DNA of 64,000 nucleotides from Tetragenococcus koreensis (GTDB lineage: Bacteria; Bacillota; Bacilli; Lactobacillales; Enterococcaceae), in NCBI RefSeq assembly GCF_003795145.1, contig NZ_CP027786.1:1488001-1552000 (forward strand). Reading direction: 5' to 3'. The notes beneath the pieces were generated by a model. The model was not told where the DNA came from, made no database searches, and saw only the letters and a list, made by a program, of their open reading frames with translations. Positions 45,565 to 54,829 of this stretch are shown in pieces. The translations under genes were made by a program, and so were the position numbers. Position 1 is the first letter of the stretch; every line of letters begins with the position of its first letter.

Positions 45565-46035
45565 TTAATAGTTAGGGTATGGCAGATAAGTAGACGGGCT
45601 TTTTTTTACGTATGTTTCAAAAGCTTTGCTATCAAATGTTAATTCAAACGTTTCTTCTTCGCTTGTTAAAAAGTCTAGTAAATCGCTTTGTCCCTCATCT
45701 AAAATTTCTTTAACATAGTCAACTAATCCAGCGATTTTATTTTGCTCCATTCCTTTTTTTCCCTTAAAAGGAAGCACAGCTAAAAAGTCATCTGGATTAA
45801 ATTGTGATTTTTGCGGATCATAAAGCAAAATAGCATCTTCAAACTCGATGACTTCTTTATCTGAAATTACTCCTTGGACATCATTAATAACCTCTTGCGA
45901 GCGGTTTTCCGCAAATAATTGTACTATAATTTCGAAAGTATGATTTTTAACATCCCAATCAAGTGCTGTCTCATAATCTGCTAATTTGTTTTCCATCTGT
46001 TTTTCTAAAAAACTTAGCATTGTTTCTTTTGCCAT
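45565..46035 (-). CDS. DUF3013 family protein
   Basis: This 156-residue acidic soluble protein begins MAKETMLSFLEKQMENKLADYETALDW (shown here in parts) and matches DUF3013, a lactic-acid-bacterial family of unknown function regularly found just upstream of prmA. It lies six bases after the DNA glycosylase gene and 17 bases before prmA. No motif suggests an activity. Confidence 0.8.
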   Translation of the reverse strand: MAKETMLSFLEKQMENKLADYETALDWDVKNHTFEIIVQLFAENRSQEVINDVQGVISDKEVIEFEDAILLYDPQKSQFNPDDFLAVLPFKGKKGMEQNKIAGLVDYVKEILDEGQSDLLDFLTSEEETFELTFDSKAFETYVKKSPSTYLPYPNY

Positions 46036-46041
46036 AGTGTC

Positions 46042-46674
46042 TTAGTTCCTTTCTTCCCGCCAGCCGCGTTCAGGATCAATCTGATCGCGCCGAATTTTGG
46101 TTATATAAGGGTTGCCTCCTGCAACAAAACGCAAGGGCATATCCGTCCATTCACCTTTATTAGGAATGCCAATACGCGGCAGCGTCTCGATTTGTTTAGG
46201 AATTTTCCTTTTTTCTGGTACTAAATGTAATGCACTAGAAAAAATCGATTGACCGTACAGGTCTTTGGGTATGCCCAAAGCTTCAACCAATTTTCCGGGA
46301 CCATTAGAAAGTTCACGGCCTGATTTGGCGCGTCTTTCTTCCATTTGTTCTTTCCCTTCAACAGGTTCAATGGCACGGATCATCACACCTTGTGGAATAC
46401 CTTCGGGTTGTGTCACCATATTCAAAATTAAATGCGTATGCATCGTATATAAATAAATCGTGCCTGGATTTTGATACATCGCTTTTAAACTAGGTGTATT
46501 TTTCATCCCATAACTATGGGCTGCCATATCATCTGGTCCTAAGTATGCTTCGCAATCAACGATATAGCCTCCAAGTTTTCCTTGGGACGTTTCATGTTCG
46601 AGGTACATACCCACCAAAAAGCGAGCCACGTCCACCGTCGAACTTTTTTCAAAAATTTTTATTGTTTCTTTCAT
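46042..46674 (-). CDS. DNA-3-methyladenine glycosylase (AAG/MPG family)
   Basis: This 210-residue base-excision-repair enzyme removes 3-methyladenine and other alkylated purines. It has the AAG blocks VARFLVGMYLEHETSQGKLG, IVDCEAYLGPDDMAAHSYG (with the catalytic Glu), NPGTIYLYTMHTHLILNMV, VMIRAIEPVEG and SNGPGKLVEALGI. The ATG with AGGTGA six bases upstream is chosen over an in-frame GTG three codons earlier. It is the first gene of a minus-strand run to rsmE and is divergent from rarA. Confidence 0.92.
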   Translation of the reverse strand: MKETIKIFEKSSTVDVARFLVGMYLEHETSQGKLGGYIVDCEAYLGPDDMAAHSYGMKNTPSLKAMYQNPGTIYLYTMHTHLILNMVTQPEGIPQGVMIRAIEPVEGKEQMEERRAKSGRELSNGPGKLVEALGIPKDLYGQSIFSSALHLVPEKRKIPKQIETLPRIGIPNKGEWTDMPLRFVAGGNPYITKIRRDQIDPERGWREERN

Positions 46675-46822
46675 TTGTATCACCTACTGTCATCATACAC
46701 AAAACATAGCACTCACGCCATCCTTTTTATTTAGTACTTAGCCAAAGCCTTTCATATATTAATAAGAAGAAATATGGAGATATGTTATACTGTGGGCAAT
46801 GAAAAAAGAAAGAAGGATAAAC

Positions 46823-48100
46823 ATGCAGCAGCCACTAAGTTATCGTATGCGGCCGCAAAATTTAGATGAAGTGGTCGGCCAACAACATTTGGTGGGTAAA
46901 GGAAAGATTATCCGTCGTATGATTGATGCCCAAATGCTGTCATCTATGATTTTATATGGTCCACCAGGAACAGGAAAAACAAGTATTGCCAGTGCGATCG
47001 CTGGAACTACACAATACGCTTTTCGGATGCTCAACGCAGCGACTGATACAAAAAAAGACCTGCAAATTGTCGCAGAAGAAGCAAAGATGAGTGGTACAGT
47101 GATTTTACTATTAGATGAAGTCCATCGTTTAGATAAAACAAAACAAGATTTTTTATTGCCTCATTTAGAAAGCGGACGAATCATCATGATTGGGGCTACT
47201 ACCGAGAACCCTTATATCACTATCAATCCGGCAATTAGAAGTCGGACACAAATTTTTGAAGTGCTCCCTTTAGATGAGACTGATCTCGCCCAAGCCATAG
47301 ACGCAGCTTTAATTGATAAAGACCGAGGCCTGGGCAATTATTCTGTTATCTTAGATGAAAATGCCAAGCTACATTTGTGTCGTGCGGTTAATGGAGATTT
47401 ACGCAGTGCATTAAATGGGCTCGAACTTGCCGTTAAATCTACACCTGCCAACGAGAGTGACCAAATTCATATCACCTTATCGATTATTGAAGAATGTATT
47501 CAAAAAAAGGCGCTGACCCATGATAAAGGCGGCGATGCACATTATGATGTAATTTCAGCTTTCCAAAAATCGATACGAGGAAGTGATGTAGACGCTGCAT
47601 TGCACTATTTAGCAAGGTTAGTTGAAGCCGGCGATTTAGCTATCATTTGTCGTCGTTTAATGGTCATTGGTTATGAAGATATCGGTTTAGCCAATCCACA
47701 AGCTGCCGCTCGCTGTGTAGAGGCTGTCCTCGCTGCAGAAAAAATTGGGTTACCTGAAGCACGCATTCCACTAGCTGAAACAGTCGTTGATTTGTGCTTA
47801 TCACCCAAATCAAATTCTGCTCATACAGCTTTAGATGAAGCAATCGCGGATGTCCAAGCTGGTAAAGCTGGCGATGTACCGGCTCATTTAAAAGATAGCC
47901 ATTATAAAGGTGCCAAGGATTTAAACCGTGGGATTGGTTATAAGTACCCTCATAATTATGAAGATGCCTGGGTTAACCAACAGTATTTGCCAGATAAGCT
48001 AAAAAATACTTCCTATTATTCTCCTAAAGACACAGGAAAATACGAAAGAGCCCTGGCAATGCGTTACGAACAACTAAGCGAACGCGAAAATAAAGAATAG
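46823..48100 (+). CDS. rarA: Replication-associated recombination protein A
   Basis: This 425-residue AAA+ ATPase (also MgsA) acts at stalled replication forks. It begins QPLSYRMRPQNLDEVVGQQHL and has Walker A GPPGTGKTSIA, Walker B ILLLDEVHRLDK, sensor 1 GATTENP, and the C-terminal tetramerisation region with RGSDVDAALHYLARL and EDIGLANPQA. The ATG preceded by AGAAGGATAAAC is preferred over one eight codons upstream. A 6S RNA gene often follows rarA in Firmicutes; here an insertion sequence separates the two. Confidence 0.95.
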   Translation: MQQPLSYRMRPQNLDEVVGQQHLVGKGKIIRRMIDAQMLSSMILYGPPGTGKTSIASAIAGTTQYAFRMLNAATDTKKDLQIVAEEAKMSGTVILLLDEVHRLDKTKQDFLLPHLESGRIIMIGATTENPYITINPAIRSRTQIFEVLPLDETDLAQAIDAALIDKDRGLGNYSVILDENAKLHLCRAVNGDLRSALNGLELAVKSTPANESDQIHITLSIIEECIQKKALTHDKGGDAHYDVISAFQKSIRGSDVDAALHYLARLVEAGDLAIICRRLMVIGYEDIGLANPQAAARCVEAVLAAEKIGLPEARIPLAETVVDLCLSPKSNSAHTALDEAIADVQAGKAGDVPAHLKDSHYKGAKDLNRGIGYKYPHNYEDAWVNQQYLPDKLKNTSYYSPKDTGKYERALAMRYEQLSERENKE

Positions 48101-48207
48101 TGGTTAAAATAAGTAGTTGTAAAAAAGTTTAACTTAGTTCTAAAAGCACTTCAGGTTGTTGCCTCTTTTGAATTTACCCAAAATCTGAAGGGCCTATCCA
48201 ATAAAAG

Positions 48208-48259
48208 AAAACTGCGCCGTTATCCCCAGTGGGAAACTGGGCAACGGCGCGGTTTTTCT
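48208..48259. terminator. Hairpin at the left end of the first IS4 element
   Basis: Arms AACTGCGCCGTT (48210-48221) and AACGGCGCGGTT (48243-48254), with an inner CCCAGT / ACTGGG stem, are followed by TTTTTC. It likely ends transcription coming from rarA before the transposase gene. Confidence 0.85.
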
Positions 48260-48363
48260 TTATCCACAAGGCCAATCTGTGGACACAAAAAGCCTTCCGC
48301 TATGGTATTATTAAGTTGCACCAAAACAAACCATAAATAACGAAAGGCTAGGTGTATTATACC

Positions 48364-49608
48364 ATGAATCCGACCGATATTTATCAAGTAAAACGAGATT
48401 TTTTTCAATTTTCCCAGAAACTCGCGCAAGGATTGGCCAAACCGGATCAAAAATTTATATTCGATATGATTTTTGGCATGGTCAAAAGCCAGTCCCCGCT
48501 CCTATCTGATATCGCACGCGCTTTAGAAGAGGATACGCGTCTTCTTTATACCGTGAAACGTTTGTCCCGTCGTGGGGCGGATTTTGACGATTTTCATCCC
48601 TTGCACCAAAATTATTTACAAACCATTCAACCTCATTTGCAGGAAGATATGCTGGTCATCGTCGATAACTCCGATATCACGAAGCCTTTCGGCGAACAAT
48701 TTGAAGCGCTCGCTCGTGTTCATGACGGCTCGCGTGATGGCATAGAAAAAGGGTATATGTCAGCCAATATCGCCATTGCCTCCCCCAGGACGAAACATCC
48801 AATCCCGATTTATTCCCATTTGTTTTCGGCTGCGGAAGAATATTTTGACAGTACCAATGTGGAAACCTATAAAGGATTAAACCTGGTGAAGCATTTATTT
48901 CAAGAAAAACCCTATACGCTCGTTATGGATCGTGGGTACGATAGTAACGATATGTTCACATTTATGCACAAGCAAGACGCTTCCTTTATCGTTCGGCTCC
49001 AAGATAAGCGCTACCTAAAGTATCAGAATAAACGGATCAAGGTGCCTAACTTAGCGTTAAGAAGAAAAGGGAAAATCGCGTTTTCTTCGACCATTAAAGG
49101 CAAAAACTATGCGTTGAAAGTCTCTCATATTCCCGTAGAACTTCCCTGTTTACCGAAAGTTCCCTTAAATATGGTGGTCGTCTACGGCTACGGTCAAAAA
49201 CCCATGAAATTATTGACCAATCACCCCATTAAGAACAAAGAAGACGTCCTAACGATCGTCAAAGCTTATATAACGCGTTGGCGGATTGAAGAAAATTTTC
49301 GGGTCCAAAAACAAGAATACCACTTAGAGAAAGTACGTACGCTCCACCTCAATAGCTTACGCTTGATCCATTGTTTCGTGAGTTATTTGATCGGGCATCA
49401 TAGCCTATTATTAGAAAAAGAAACGTGCTATGTCAAACAAGTGCTTCATCGTGCCAAAGCCACGTTCTCGGACCAAAAGATCCGCTTGAAGCTGTACCGC
49501 TTCATTCGAGGGCTGGCCGAGATCCTTCGATTTGATTCGACGGGGATTCAAGCCTATAAAAGGGTGAAAAAACGGCCCAGGGCTCATCAACTCGCGCTCG
49601 CTGTGTGA
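48364..49608 (+). CDS. IS4-family transposase
   Basis: This DDE transposase of 414 residues has the Asp residues in MLVIVDNSDITKPFG and LVMDRGYDSNDMF and the Glu in the YREK signature YITRWRIEENFRVQK (Y-2-R-3-E-6-K). Length is normal and the frame is intact. The start may be this ATG or a GTG four codons upstream; AAAGG lies before both. The C-terminus is basic (KKRPRAHQ). It is unrelated in sequence to the second IS4 element 2 kb downstream. Confidence 0.92.
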   Translation: MNPTDIYQVKRDFFQFSQKLAQGLAKPDQKFIFDMIFGMVKSQSPLLSDIARALEEDTRLLYTVKRLSRRGADFDDFHPLHQNYLQTIQPHLQEDMLVIVDNSDITKPFGEQFEALARVHDGSRDGIEKGYMSANIAIASPRTKHPIPIYSHLFSAAEEYFDSTNVETYKGLNLVKHLFQEKPYTLVMDRGYDSNDMFTFMHKQDASFIVRLQDKRYLKYQNKRIKVPNLALRRKGKIAFSSTIKGKNYALKVSHIPVELPCLPKVPLNMVVVYGYGQKPMKLLTNHPIKNKEDVLTIVKAYITRWRIEENFRVQKQEYHLEKVRTLHLNSLRLIHCFVSYLIGHHSLLLEKETCYVKQVLHRAKATFSDQKIRLKLYRFIRGLAEILRFDSTGIQAYKRVKKRPRAHQLALAV

Positions 49609-49777
49609 AGCGTTCATTGAATATTTTTAAAAAACGCACATTATTTTGTGCGTGCTATTTGTGTGTCTTATTTTCGCAAAAGTAGCCCCTAATAATTGTT
49701 CAAAAGGAAAAACCAATAAAATAACATAGATTGCACGATCTTTTACGTAAAATGGGTAAATTCAAATTGCCTCTCTA

Positions 49778-49806
49778 TTGCCACATTTGAAAGATTGTGC
49801 TACTAT
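49778..49806 (+). promoter_or_regulatory. Promoter of the 6S RNA gene
   Basis: TTGCCA (49778-49783), a 17-base spacer and TACTAT (49801-49806) with an extended TGC just upstream form a strong promoter seven bases before the predicted RNA start. Confidence 0.8.
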
Positions 49807-49812
49807 AGGTTT

Positions 49813-50016
49813 GGGAATTCTGTGATGTACGAGTTATCCATTTTTAGTATTGACCGAACATTTTTATTGATATATTGGGATCTGTTAGGTGCCAGCGTTA
49901 GCAGCACGCCTTTTCATTTGGTAGCTCGACACGTTGGCCATGGAACCCACCTGCTTAGACTTTGCGGGATCAATACTCCAGGACAATAAACGGCATCTAC
50001 GGATATTACCCTTTTT
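49813..50016 (+). ncRNA. ssrS: 6S RNA (SsrS), RNA polymerase regulator
   Basis: A 204-base RNA starts seven bases after a strong promoter. Its ends pair with a closing stem (GGGAATTCTGTGATG against CATCTACGGATATTACCC with single-base bulges) followed directly by TTTTT. Inside are a largely unpaired middle region and a long imperfect apical hairpin built from ATTGAT / ATCAAT, TCT / AGA, AGGTG / CACCT and GCCAGCG / CGTTGGC. This rod with a central bubble is the hallmark of 6S RNA, which mimics an open promoter and holds RNA polymerase. Position near rarA agrees. Similarity was judged by structure and context only. Confidence 0.8.
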
Positions 50017-50027
50017 AAAAAGTAAAC

Positions 50028-50058
50028 CCCTTATCATATTTTGATAAGGGATTTTTTT
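50028..50058. terminator. Terminator between 6S RNA and psiE
   Basis: Stem CCCTTATCA / TGATAAGGG with a five-base loop and ATTTTTTTAT on the plus strand; on the minus strand it lies 20 bases after psiE. Confidence 0.85.
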
Positions 50059-50077
50059 ATATCTACTTTTTCTCCAT

Positions 50078-50512
50078 TTAAAAACCATCTTTTTCTTCTT
50101 CAGACGAACGCCTATGCGTATGAAAAGCTCTTACTCTTTCCAGTAAAAGTAAGTCAACGACCAAAATCAAAATGGCAAATGCTAACATTAAAGCGTCCAG
50201 TCCGCCACCATGTTCTAACAAAAGTTTCCTTGAAACAGCGGTAATCCCAATTAAAATAAGATAACGCACTGGTACATGATGCCCTTCTTTTACATAACGC
50301 AATAACATCAAAAATATTTCTAAAAGAATAAACCAGGTTGCGATCTCTTCAATCACATAATAAAGCTCATTCATTGAAGACATCTCTAGCACATGCGTAA
50401 AAATATCATAGATTGCCGTTCCCATCGCGATCAAAACAACAACAACTAGGACACCCAGCATAATATCAACGATTAAACTTGCAATCTTTTCAAAGCTATC
50501 GAATCGCTTCAT
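50078..50512 (-). CDS. psiE: PsiE family phosphate-starvation-inducible membrane protein
   Basis: This 144-residue inner-membrane protein has four predicted helices (about residues 8-30, 50-72, 78-98 and 105-128). The layout and the segment YYVIEEIATWFILLEIFLML match PsiE, a family named for induction by phosphate starvation in E. coli but of unknown function. GGAGGG precedes the ATG. An IS4 element is inserted 43 bases upstream of the start codon, so the native promoter has been cut off unless it lies within those bases. Confidence 0.88.
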   Translation of the reverse strand: MKRFDSFEKIASLIVDIMLGVLVVVVLIAMGTAIYDIFTHVLEMSSMNELYYVIEEIATWFILLEIFLMLLRYVKEGHHVPVRYLILIGITAVSRKLLLEHGGGLDALMLAFAILILVVDLLLLERVRAFHTHRRSSEEEKDGF

Positions 50513-50554
50513 CCATTCCCTCCTTTACCATTGCAGCTTTATGTTTTTTTAAAT

Positions 50555-52077
50555 ACTCAAGTTTCGCACACCAAATTAGGGAGATAAGCCTTGATATAAT
50601 GAGGCAGAGTATCCACCCAGTGTTGGAGTTGACTTGTAATAAAATCTTGTAATTGTTTTCCAGACTCTTCGCTTACCACTTGGATAATATGAACCAATTC
50701 GATAAGGGCGGCGGACCAATCGAGCTCTTTTATTTGATCGCCCAGTTCATAAAATAAACCGCCTAAAGTCCGCTCGTCATTGGCACAGCGCTGTTGCCAG
50801 CTTAATAAAATGTACCGCGTGAATACAATGGTGGTATGACAAATCAAGGCTTGATAATGCCGTGTTTGCGTTTCTTTGGTTAGATTAAGCAGTGATTTTG
50901 AGGCCTTGAAAAATGTTTCGATGTCCCATCTGACCGAATAGGTTTTGACAATTTCTTGAGAAGATAAATCCAGATCATCGGTCATAATCGCCAACCAAGC
51001 ACTTTTCTTATTATGATTTTTGACAAAAACGATTTTGACGGGATTTTTGCCAGAACTGGGTTTCACCACGATCGAGGAAATAATCGCTTCTTGTGTATAT
51101 TCTTTTGTAGATTTCGCATAAAGTTCTTCCAATTTGTATAAACGTTGGTGAAAAAGATATTGGGTTTTTCCATTTTTCACCATCCCGATGGTGTGAATGC
51201 CCATTTCGTGTAGTTGATCCATCATTTTAGGAGAGGTAAACCATTTATCCATCAACACATGGGTGGCGTAAATCCCTTGGTCCAAGGCACGTTGAACCAT
51301 CTCAAGGGCCACTTCTGGCATCTTTTGACTGGATTCTTTGAACCGTTTCGCTCCTACGGTTCGTTGGTCTTTTTCTGTTATGGCTTGGTTAACTTTTTTC
51401 TGGCCGGAAAGCAAACCAAAATCAATCGGAATAAAAGAATAGCCATCGGAAAAGCCTAAAGTAAGCATACGATACCCTTTGTAACCTTGTTTGAGCGCAT
51501 GATCCCAAAGACGAGCCAAACCCGGCACCTCTTGGCTGCGGTTACGATAAAAGGTCGAATCATCCAGAATCAACGTACGAAGATGGGTCTTCGTATCCGT
51601 TAAAGCATGAAGCTTTTCGATGACAGAGGCACTAAACCGAAGTAAAAACAGACGCCAGTTGTTATGTGGGTCATTCATCCATCGATAAACGATATCTTTT
51701 TTCATATATTGGTCCCCTTCCCGTCCGCTAAGCACTTGATTTAAAGTTTTTCCTTTAAAAACGAGGCTAAAGAGAAAAGTGAAGAGGACAGCCACCGAGT
51801 ACCCTTTTTGTTTACTAATATGGGCTTGTTTTAAAAATTGTGTGACTTTTAATTCAGAAAAAAGGGCTTTTATTTCATTCGGTAATTGATTTTTAACGTC
51901 TTTTAAGTGTACCATAAGGGTAAGAGCTCCTTTGTTTTTGGTTTGTGGTTAAATCAATTATAAAACAAAAGGAGTTCTTTTTGTATAAGAAGATAAGAAG
52001 TCAAGTCTATAATTTTTCCGGCTCAAGAGCTGACGAAACCGTTGTTTAGTATCATTTTACATGTGCGAAACTTGAGT
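50555..52077. mobile_element. IS4-family insertion sequence (second)
   Basis: Perfect 16-base inverted repeats, ACTCAAGTTTCGCACA (50555-50570) and its complement (52062-52077), bound a 1,523-bp element. A 5-bp direct repeat TAAAT flanks it on both sides (50550-50554 and 52078-52082), showing an intact insertion. The transposase gene runs almost end to end and its stop codon lies inside the left repeat. Confidence 0.95.
50557..51915 (-). CDS. IS4-family transposase
   Basis: This 452-residue DDE transposase is intact. The Asp residues lie in LRTLILDDSTFYRNRS and ATHVLMDKWFTSP and the Glu is in the YREK signature YSVRWDIETFFKASK (Y-2-R-3-E-6-K). The final residues VCET and the stop codon are read from the inverted repeat itself. 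It reads toward psiE and could supply read-through transcription to it. Confidence 0.93.
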   Translation of the reverse strand: MVHLKDVKNQLPNEIKALFSELKVTQFLKQAHISKQKGYSVAVLFTFLFSLVFKGKTLNQVLSGREGDQYMKKDIVYRWMNDPHNNWRLFLLRFSASVIEKLHALTDTKTHLRTLILDDSTFYRNRSQEVPGLARLWDHALKQGYKGYRMLTLGFSDGYSFIPIDFGLLSGQKKVNQAITEKDQRTVGAKRFKESSQKMPEVALEMVQRALDQGIYATHVLMDKWFTSPKMMDQLHEMGIHTIGMVKNGKTQYLFHQRLYKLEELYAKSTKEYTQEAIISSIVVKPSSGKNPVKIVFVKNHNKKSAWLAIMTDDLDLSSQEIVKTYSVRWDIETFFKASKSLLNLTKETQTRHYQALICHTTIVFTRYILLSWQQRCANDERTLGGLFYELGDQIKELDWSAALIELVHIIQVVSEESGKQLQDFITSQLQHWVDTLPHYIKAYLPNLVCET

Positions 52078-52321
52078 TAAATATACGAAAAAATAAGGAT
52101 TCATTTTTTAGCAGTTATTAACGAAAAATGAAGAAAACGAGTGGGAAATTAAATATTTAGCTTATAGGATTATGAAAAGGCCTACACATATTATATTATA
52201 AAAAAGAAATAAAAAGAATTATTTTTTTACAAAAAAACAATTTAAATACTTTAAGCTATGAGTTGCCCATTATTCATTCTTCCCTTATAATTTAAGTAAA
52301 TGCAAGCCAAAGGAGTCTTTG

Positions 52322-52594
52322 ATGATTATTATTTTATTATCCATTATGGCAGTGGTTTTAGTTACTATGGGAGTCCTGCTGTATACAAAACAAGCAATCT
52401 TTTTTTCTTTAATCATTGAAAACTCGCAAAATAGAACATTTTTACGTACTTTTGGTATAATATTTATTATTTTAGGTATTTTATGTCTATTCGTTGGTTT
52501 TTTGAATCATTTGGAATGGGCCATTACGTTTCTATGTGGAATGTTAATAGTATCAGGAATTTTTAGCTTTTTGCTTTCCAGAAAAATGCGATAA
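52322..52594 (+). CDS. Small membrane protein of unknown function
   Basis: This 90-residue protein is hydrophobic with three predicted helices (about 1-20, 41-60 and 63-82) and a short basic end (SRKMR). I do not recognise its family; the size and layout recall DUF3784-type proteins but no motif supports that. AGGAG lies six bases before the ATG. It lies 71 bases upstream of uspA on the same strand and may share its transcript. Confidence 0.7.
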   Translation: MIIILLSIMAVVLVTMGVLLYTKQAIFFSLIIENSQNRTFLRTFGIIFIILGILCLFVGFLNHLEWAITFLCGMLIVSGIFSFLLSRKMR

Positions 52595-52665
52595 GTCAAG
52601 AAGTTTTTATTTTTCCAGTAAAAAAGGGTACAATAGAGTTAGAAATAAAGAAAGGTCGTGGTGTG

Positions 52666-53139
52666 ATGTTACAACAATATCAAAAGATTATGGTAGCCGT
52701 TGATGGTTCCAATGAAGCAGAATTAGCATTTCAAAAAGCAGTTAACATTGCCAAGCGTAATCACGCAAGCTTACTGTTGGTTCATATTATTGACACAAGA
52801 GCATTCCAAGATATAAATTCATTTGATTCAATGTTAGCAGAACAAGCGACTGATTTAGCCAAACAATCATTGGCAGACTATAGTGACTATGCCCAAAAAA
52901 GCGGCATTGAAAAAGTTGAAACCGAAATTGAATACGGTTCTCCGAAAGTGATTATTGCCAAACAAATTCCACAGGATAAAGCAGTTGATTTAATTATTTT
53001 AGGGGCAACTGGATTGAATGCCGTTGAACGTTTATTCATCGGTTCGGTATCCGAATATGTAACTCGAAATGCTCTATGCGACGTTTTGATTGTACGTACC
53101 GATGCTGAGAACAAAAAACCAGAAAATGAAGATGACTAA
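52666..53139 (+). CDS. Universal stress protein UspA family
   Basis: This 157-residue cytoplasmic protein has the Usp fold: QKIMVAVDGSNEAELAFQKA at the N-terminus and the nucleotide-binding signature LGATGLNAVERLFIGSVSEYV near the end, the ATP-binding G-2-X-G-9-GS-type motif. Such proteins accumulate under stress and starvation. Start choice is between a GTG and this ATG directly after it; AAAGG lies upstream. It ends at a strong hairpin. Confidence 0.92.
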   Translation: MLQQYQKIMVAVDGSNEAELAFQKAVNIAKRNHASLLLVHIIDTRAFQDINSFDSMLAEQATDLAKQSLADYSDYAQKSGIEKVETEIEYGSPKVIIAKQIPQDKAVDLIILGATGLNAVERLFIGSVSEYVTRNALCDVLIVRTDAENKKPENEDD

Positions 53140-53141
53140 AT

Positions 53142-53178
53142 AAAACCAAGCGAGTTCAAGTGAACTCGCTTGGTTTTT
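53142..53178 (+). terminator. Terminator of uspA
   Basis: A perfect 17-base stem (AAAACCAAGCGAGTTCA and its complement) with a two-base gap starts just after the uspA stop and ends in a T-run. Confidence 0.92.
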
Positions 53179-53245
53179 CAATTTTATTCGTCATTTTTCC
53201 TACTTATCATTCAAACTTCTATCTATTTTAACTTCGCACTGCAGT

Positions 53246-54829
53246 CTATACTAATTTTTTCCAGAAACTTTTTTGATAATGGCGATACCAAAGGAAGCTG
53301 CCTGTGATAAAAACTGCACCAACTGCCATATTAATGCCTAACGGTGATAGTAAAGCTACAGCAAAACCATATATTACCAGTACAATCACACTCAGAAAAA
53401 CCGAACCAACCATTGTAGTCACTAAACCTAAATTACCAGCACCACGAGCAAATAACTGGCTAATTTCTGTCCAATCCAACAATAATAAACGGTAATCGCG
53501 ACTAAAATAACGTAAACTAATCAGATAAGTCCCAACAGCACCTCCGCAAAGTGCACTAATCAAATGCAGCAATGGCATACGAAGCACTAATCCCATGATC
53601 ACAACAACACTACTGGTCAAAGCAAGCTGCAATAAGTAAGCAAAGTGGAATTTCTCTTGCAAATAACCTTTCATTGATAACGGCAAGGATTGGATAAATG
53701 AAAAATTCTCTTTATCCAAGGAAATCATATTCGCTGCAAAAGAAGTTTGGTTTACCATAATACTTGCAAGCGCAACTCCGCCTAAAAATGTTACACCAGC
53801 AAACTGCGGACCAATCATTCTTAAATCAATTTGACCACTAAAAGCAAATGTAATCGTAAAAATTAGTGGCATCAAGATAGAATTAGAAAATACTTGCATT
53901 AGTAAACTCGGATTACGGATCAATTGTACATTATAGTGAAGCAACAATTGGCGCAAACTTTGATTGACTTTATGCCTTCTTTTAGCTGTCCTATTGTTAG
54001 ATGACGAATCAATCAACTGCTCATATAATTTAGGTAATAACAATTTAGCGAACAAAATGATTAAACCCGCCAATAAGACCACTAGGCCAAGTAAACTTAA
54101 TAATCCTTCAGTTCTTAAAGGCTGTGAAGCTGCATAAAAAAAGGGCAATAAGAAACTAATTGTAGATCGATCTGTGAATGTTGTTCCGACCTGAGGGCTT
54201 TGCCAGCTCATAATCAAAATACCTAGTACAGCCACCACTGTAGAAACAATTAAAAGTAAACTTGTCATCATTTGTTTATGTTGTTTGAACAGTTTCGTTT
54301 TGGTCAAACCAAATACAATAAAGCTACAAATACTAAAAATAAGCCCTAAAAATAATAAAAATAGAACAACCGCAAACAAAACTGACCAAAGAACAAATAC
54401 ATTCGATTGTACTCCCGTCAAAACAAACAAGATAAAAACAGGAAGAATAAACGGCATAATCGTTAGCGAAACTACCGCAATTTTGGCCAGAAAAAGTTCA
54501 TTCTGACGAAATGGAAGCGGTAAAAAACTTGGGAGATCCTGACTTTCAAAAAAGACATTATAAATAACTGAAATGCCTTGGGAAAAAGCGATAATACCAA
54601 AAAGCGCAATATAGTAGGTAAAATACCCTGGCAATTGACTAAAATCAAGGCCTAACATGGCAACGCCGTAAACCAATAAAAAAAGCAGTCCGGAACTTAA
54701 ATATTGCATAGTTAAGGAACGTGTCAATGCGGCGCCATTTTTCCCTTTTTTCCTAGACTTGGAGGTTTGTTGCGGATTGGCATAACGTAAATTAACTTTG
54801 AGTAGTTCTTTTAACCGCGTATTACCCAT
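53246..54829 (-). CDS. ABC transporter permease (exporter type)
   Basis: This 527-residue membrane protein has about 12 predicted helices. Its layout, with a paired block of helices at each end and the segment LPLPFRQNELFLAKIAVV, matches the large bacterial ABC permease family PF16949-like. It partners the ATPase encoded upstream, whose stop codon overlaps its start by eight bases. The substrate is unknown; related systems export peptides or lipids or act in cell-envelope stress. The N-terminus is basic and cytoplasmic. Confidence 0.8.
   Translation of the reverse strand: MGNTRLKELLKVNLRYANPQQTSKSRKKGKNGAALTRSLTMQYLSSGLLFLLVYGVAMLGLDFSQLPGYFTYYIALFGIIAFSQGISVIYNVFFESQDLPSFLPLPFRQNELFLAKIAVVSLTIMPFILPVFILFVLTGVQSNVFVLWSVLFAVVLFLLFLGLIFSICSFIVFGLTKTKLFKQHKQMMTSLLLIVSTVVAVLGILIMSWQSPQVGTTFTDRSTISFLLPFFYAASQPLRTEGLLSLLGLVVLLAGLIILFAKLLLPKLYEQLIDSSSNNRTAKRRHKVNQSLRQLLLHYNVQLIRNPSLLMQVFSNSILMPLIFTITFAFSGQIDLRMIGPQFAGVTFLGGVALASIMVNQTSFAANMISLDKENFSFIQSLPLSMKGYLQEKFHFAYLLQLALTSSVVVIMGLVLRMPLLHLISALCGGAVGTYLISLRYFSRDYRLLLLDWTEISQLFARGAGNLGLVTTMVGSVFLSVIVLVIYGFAVALLSPLGINMAVGAVFITGSFLWYRHYQKSFWKKLV

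Larger units (their letters stand above)
48189..49690. mobile_element. IS4-family insertion sequence (first)
   Basis: A complete transposase gene with YREK signature is framed by short imperfect ends: AGGGCCTA at 48189-48196 and TAGCCCCT at 49683-49690, giving about 1.5 kb. The ends and the lack of a visible target duplication leave the exact borders uncertain by a few bases. It sits between rarA and the 6S RNA gene. Confidence 0.75.

Noticed and set aside
49795-49989. 64-residue ORF in the 6S RNA region
   Set aside because: It starts inside the promoter, has no ribosome-binding site and is explained by the structured RNA.
52595-52665. Structured leader RNA before uspA
   Set aside because: The gap is only about 70 bases and I see no stable fold or conserved motif.
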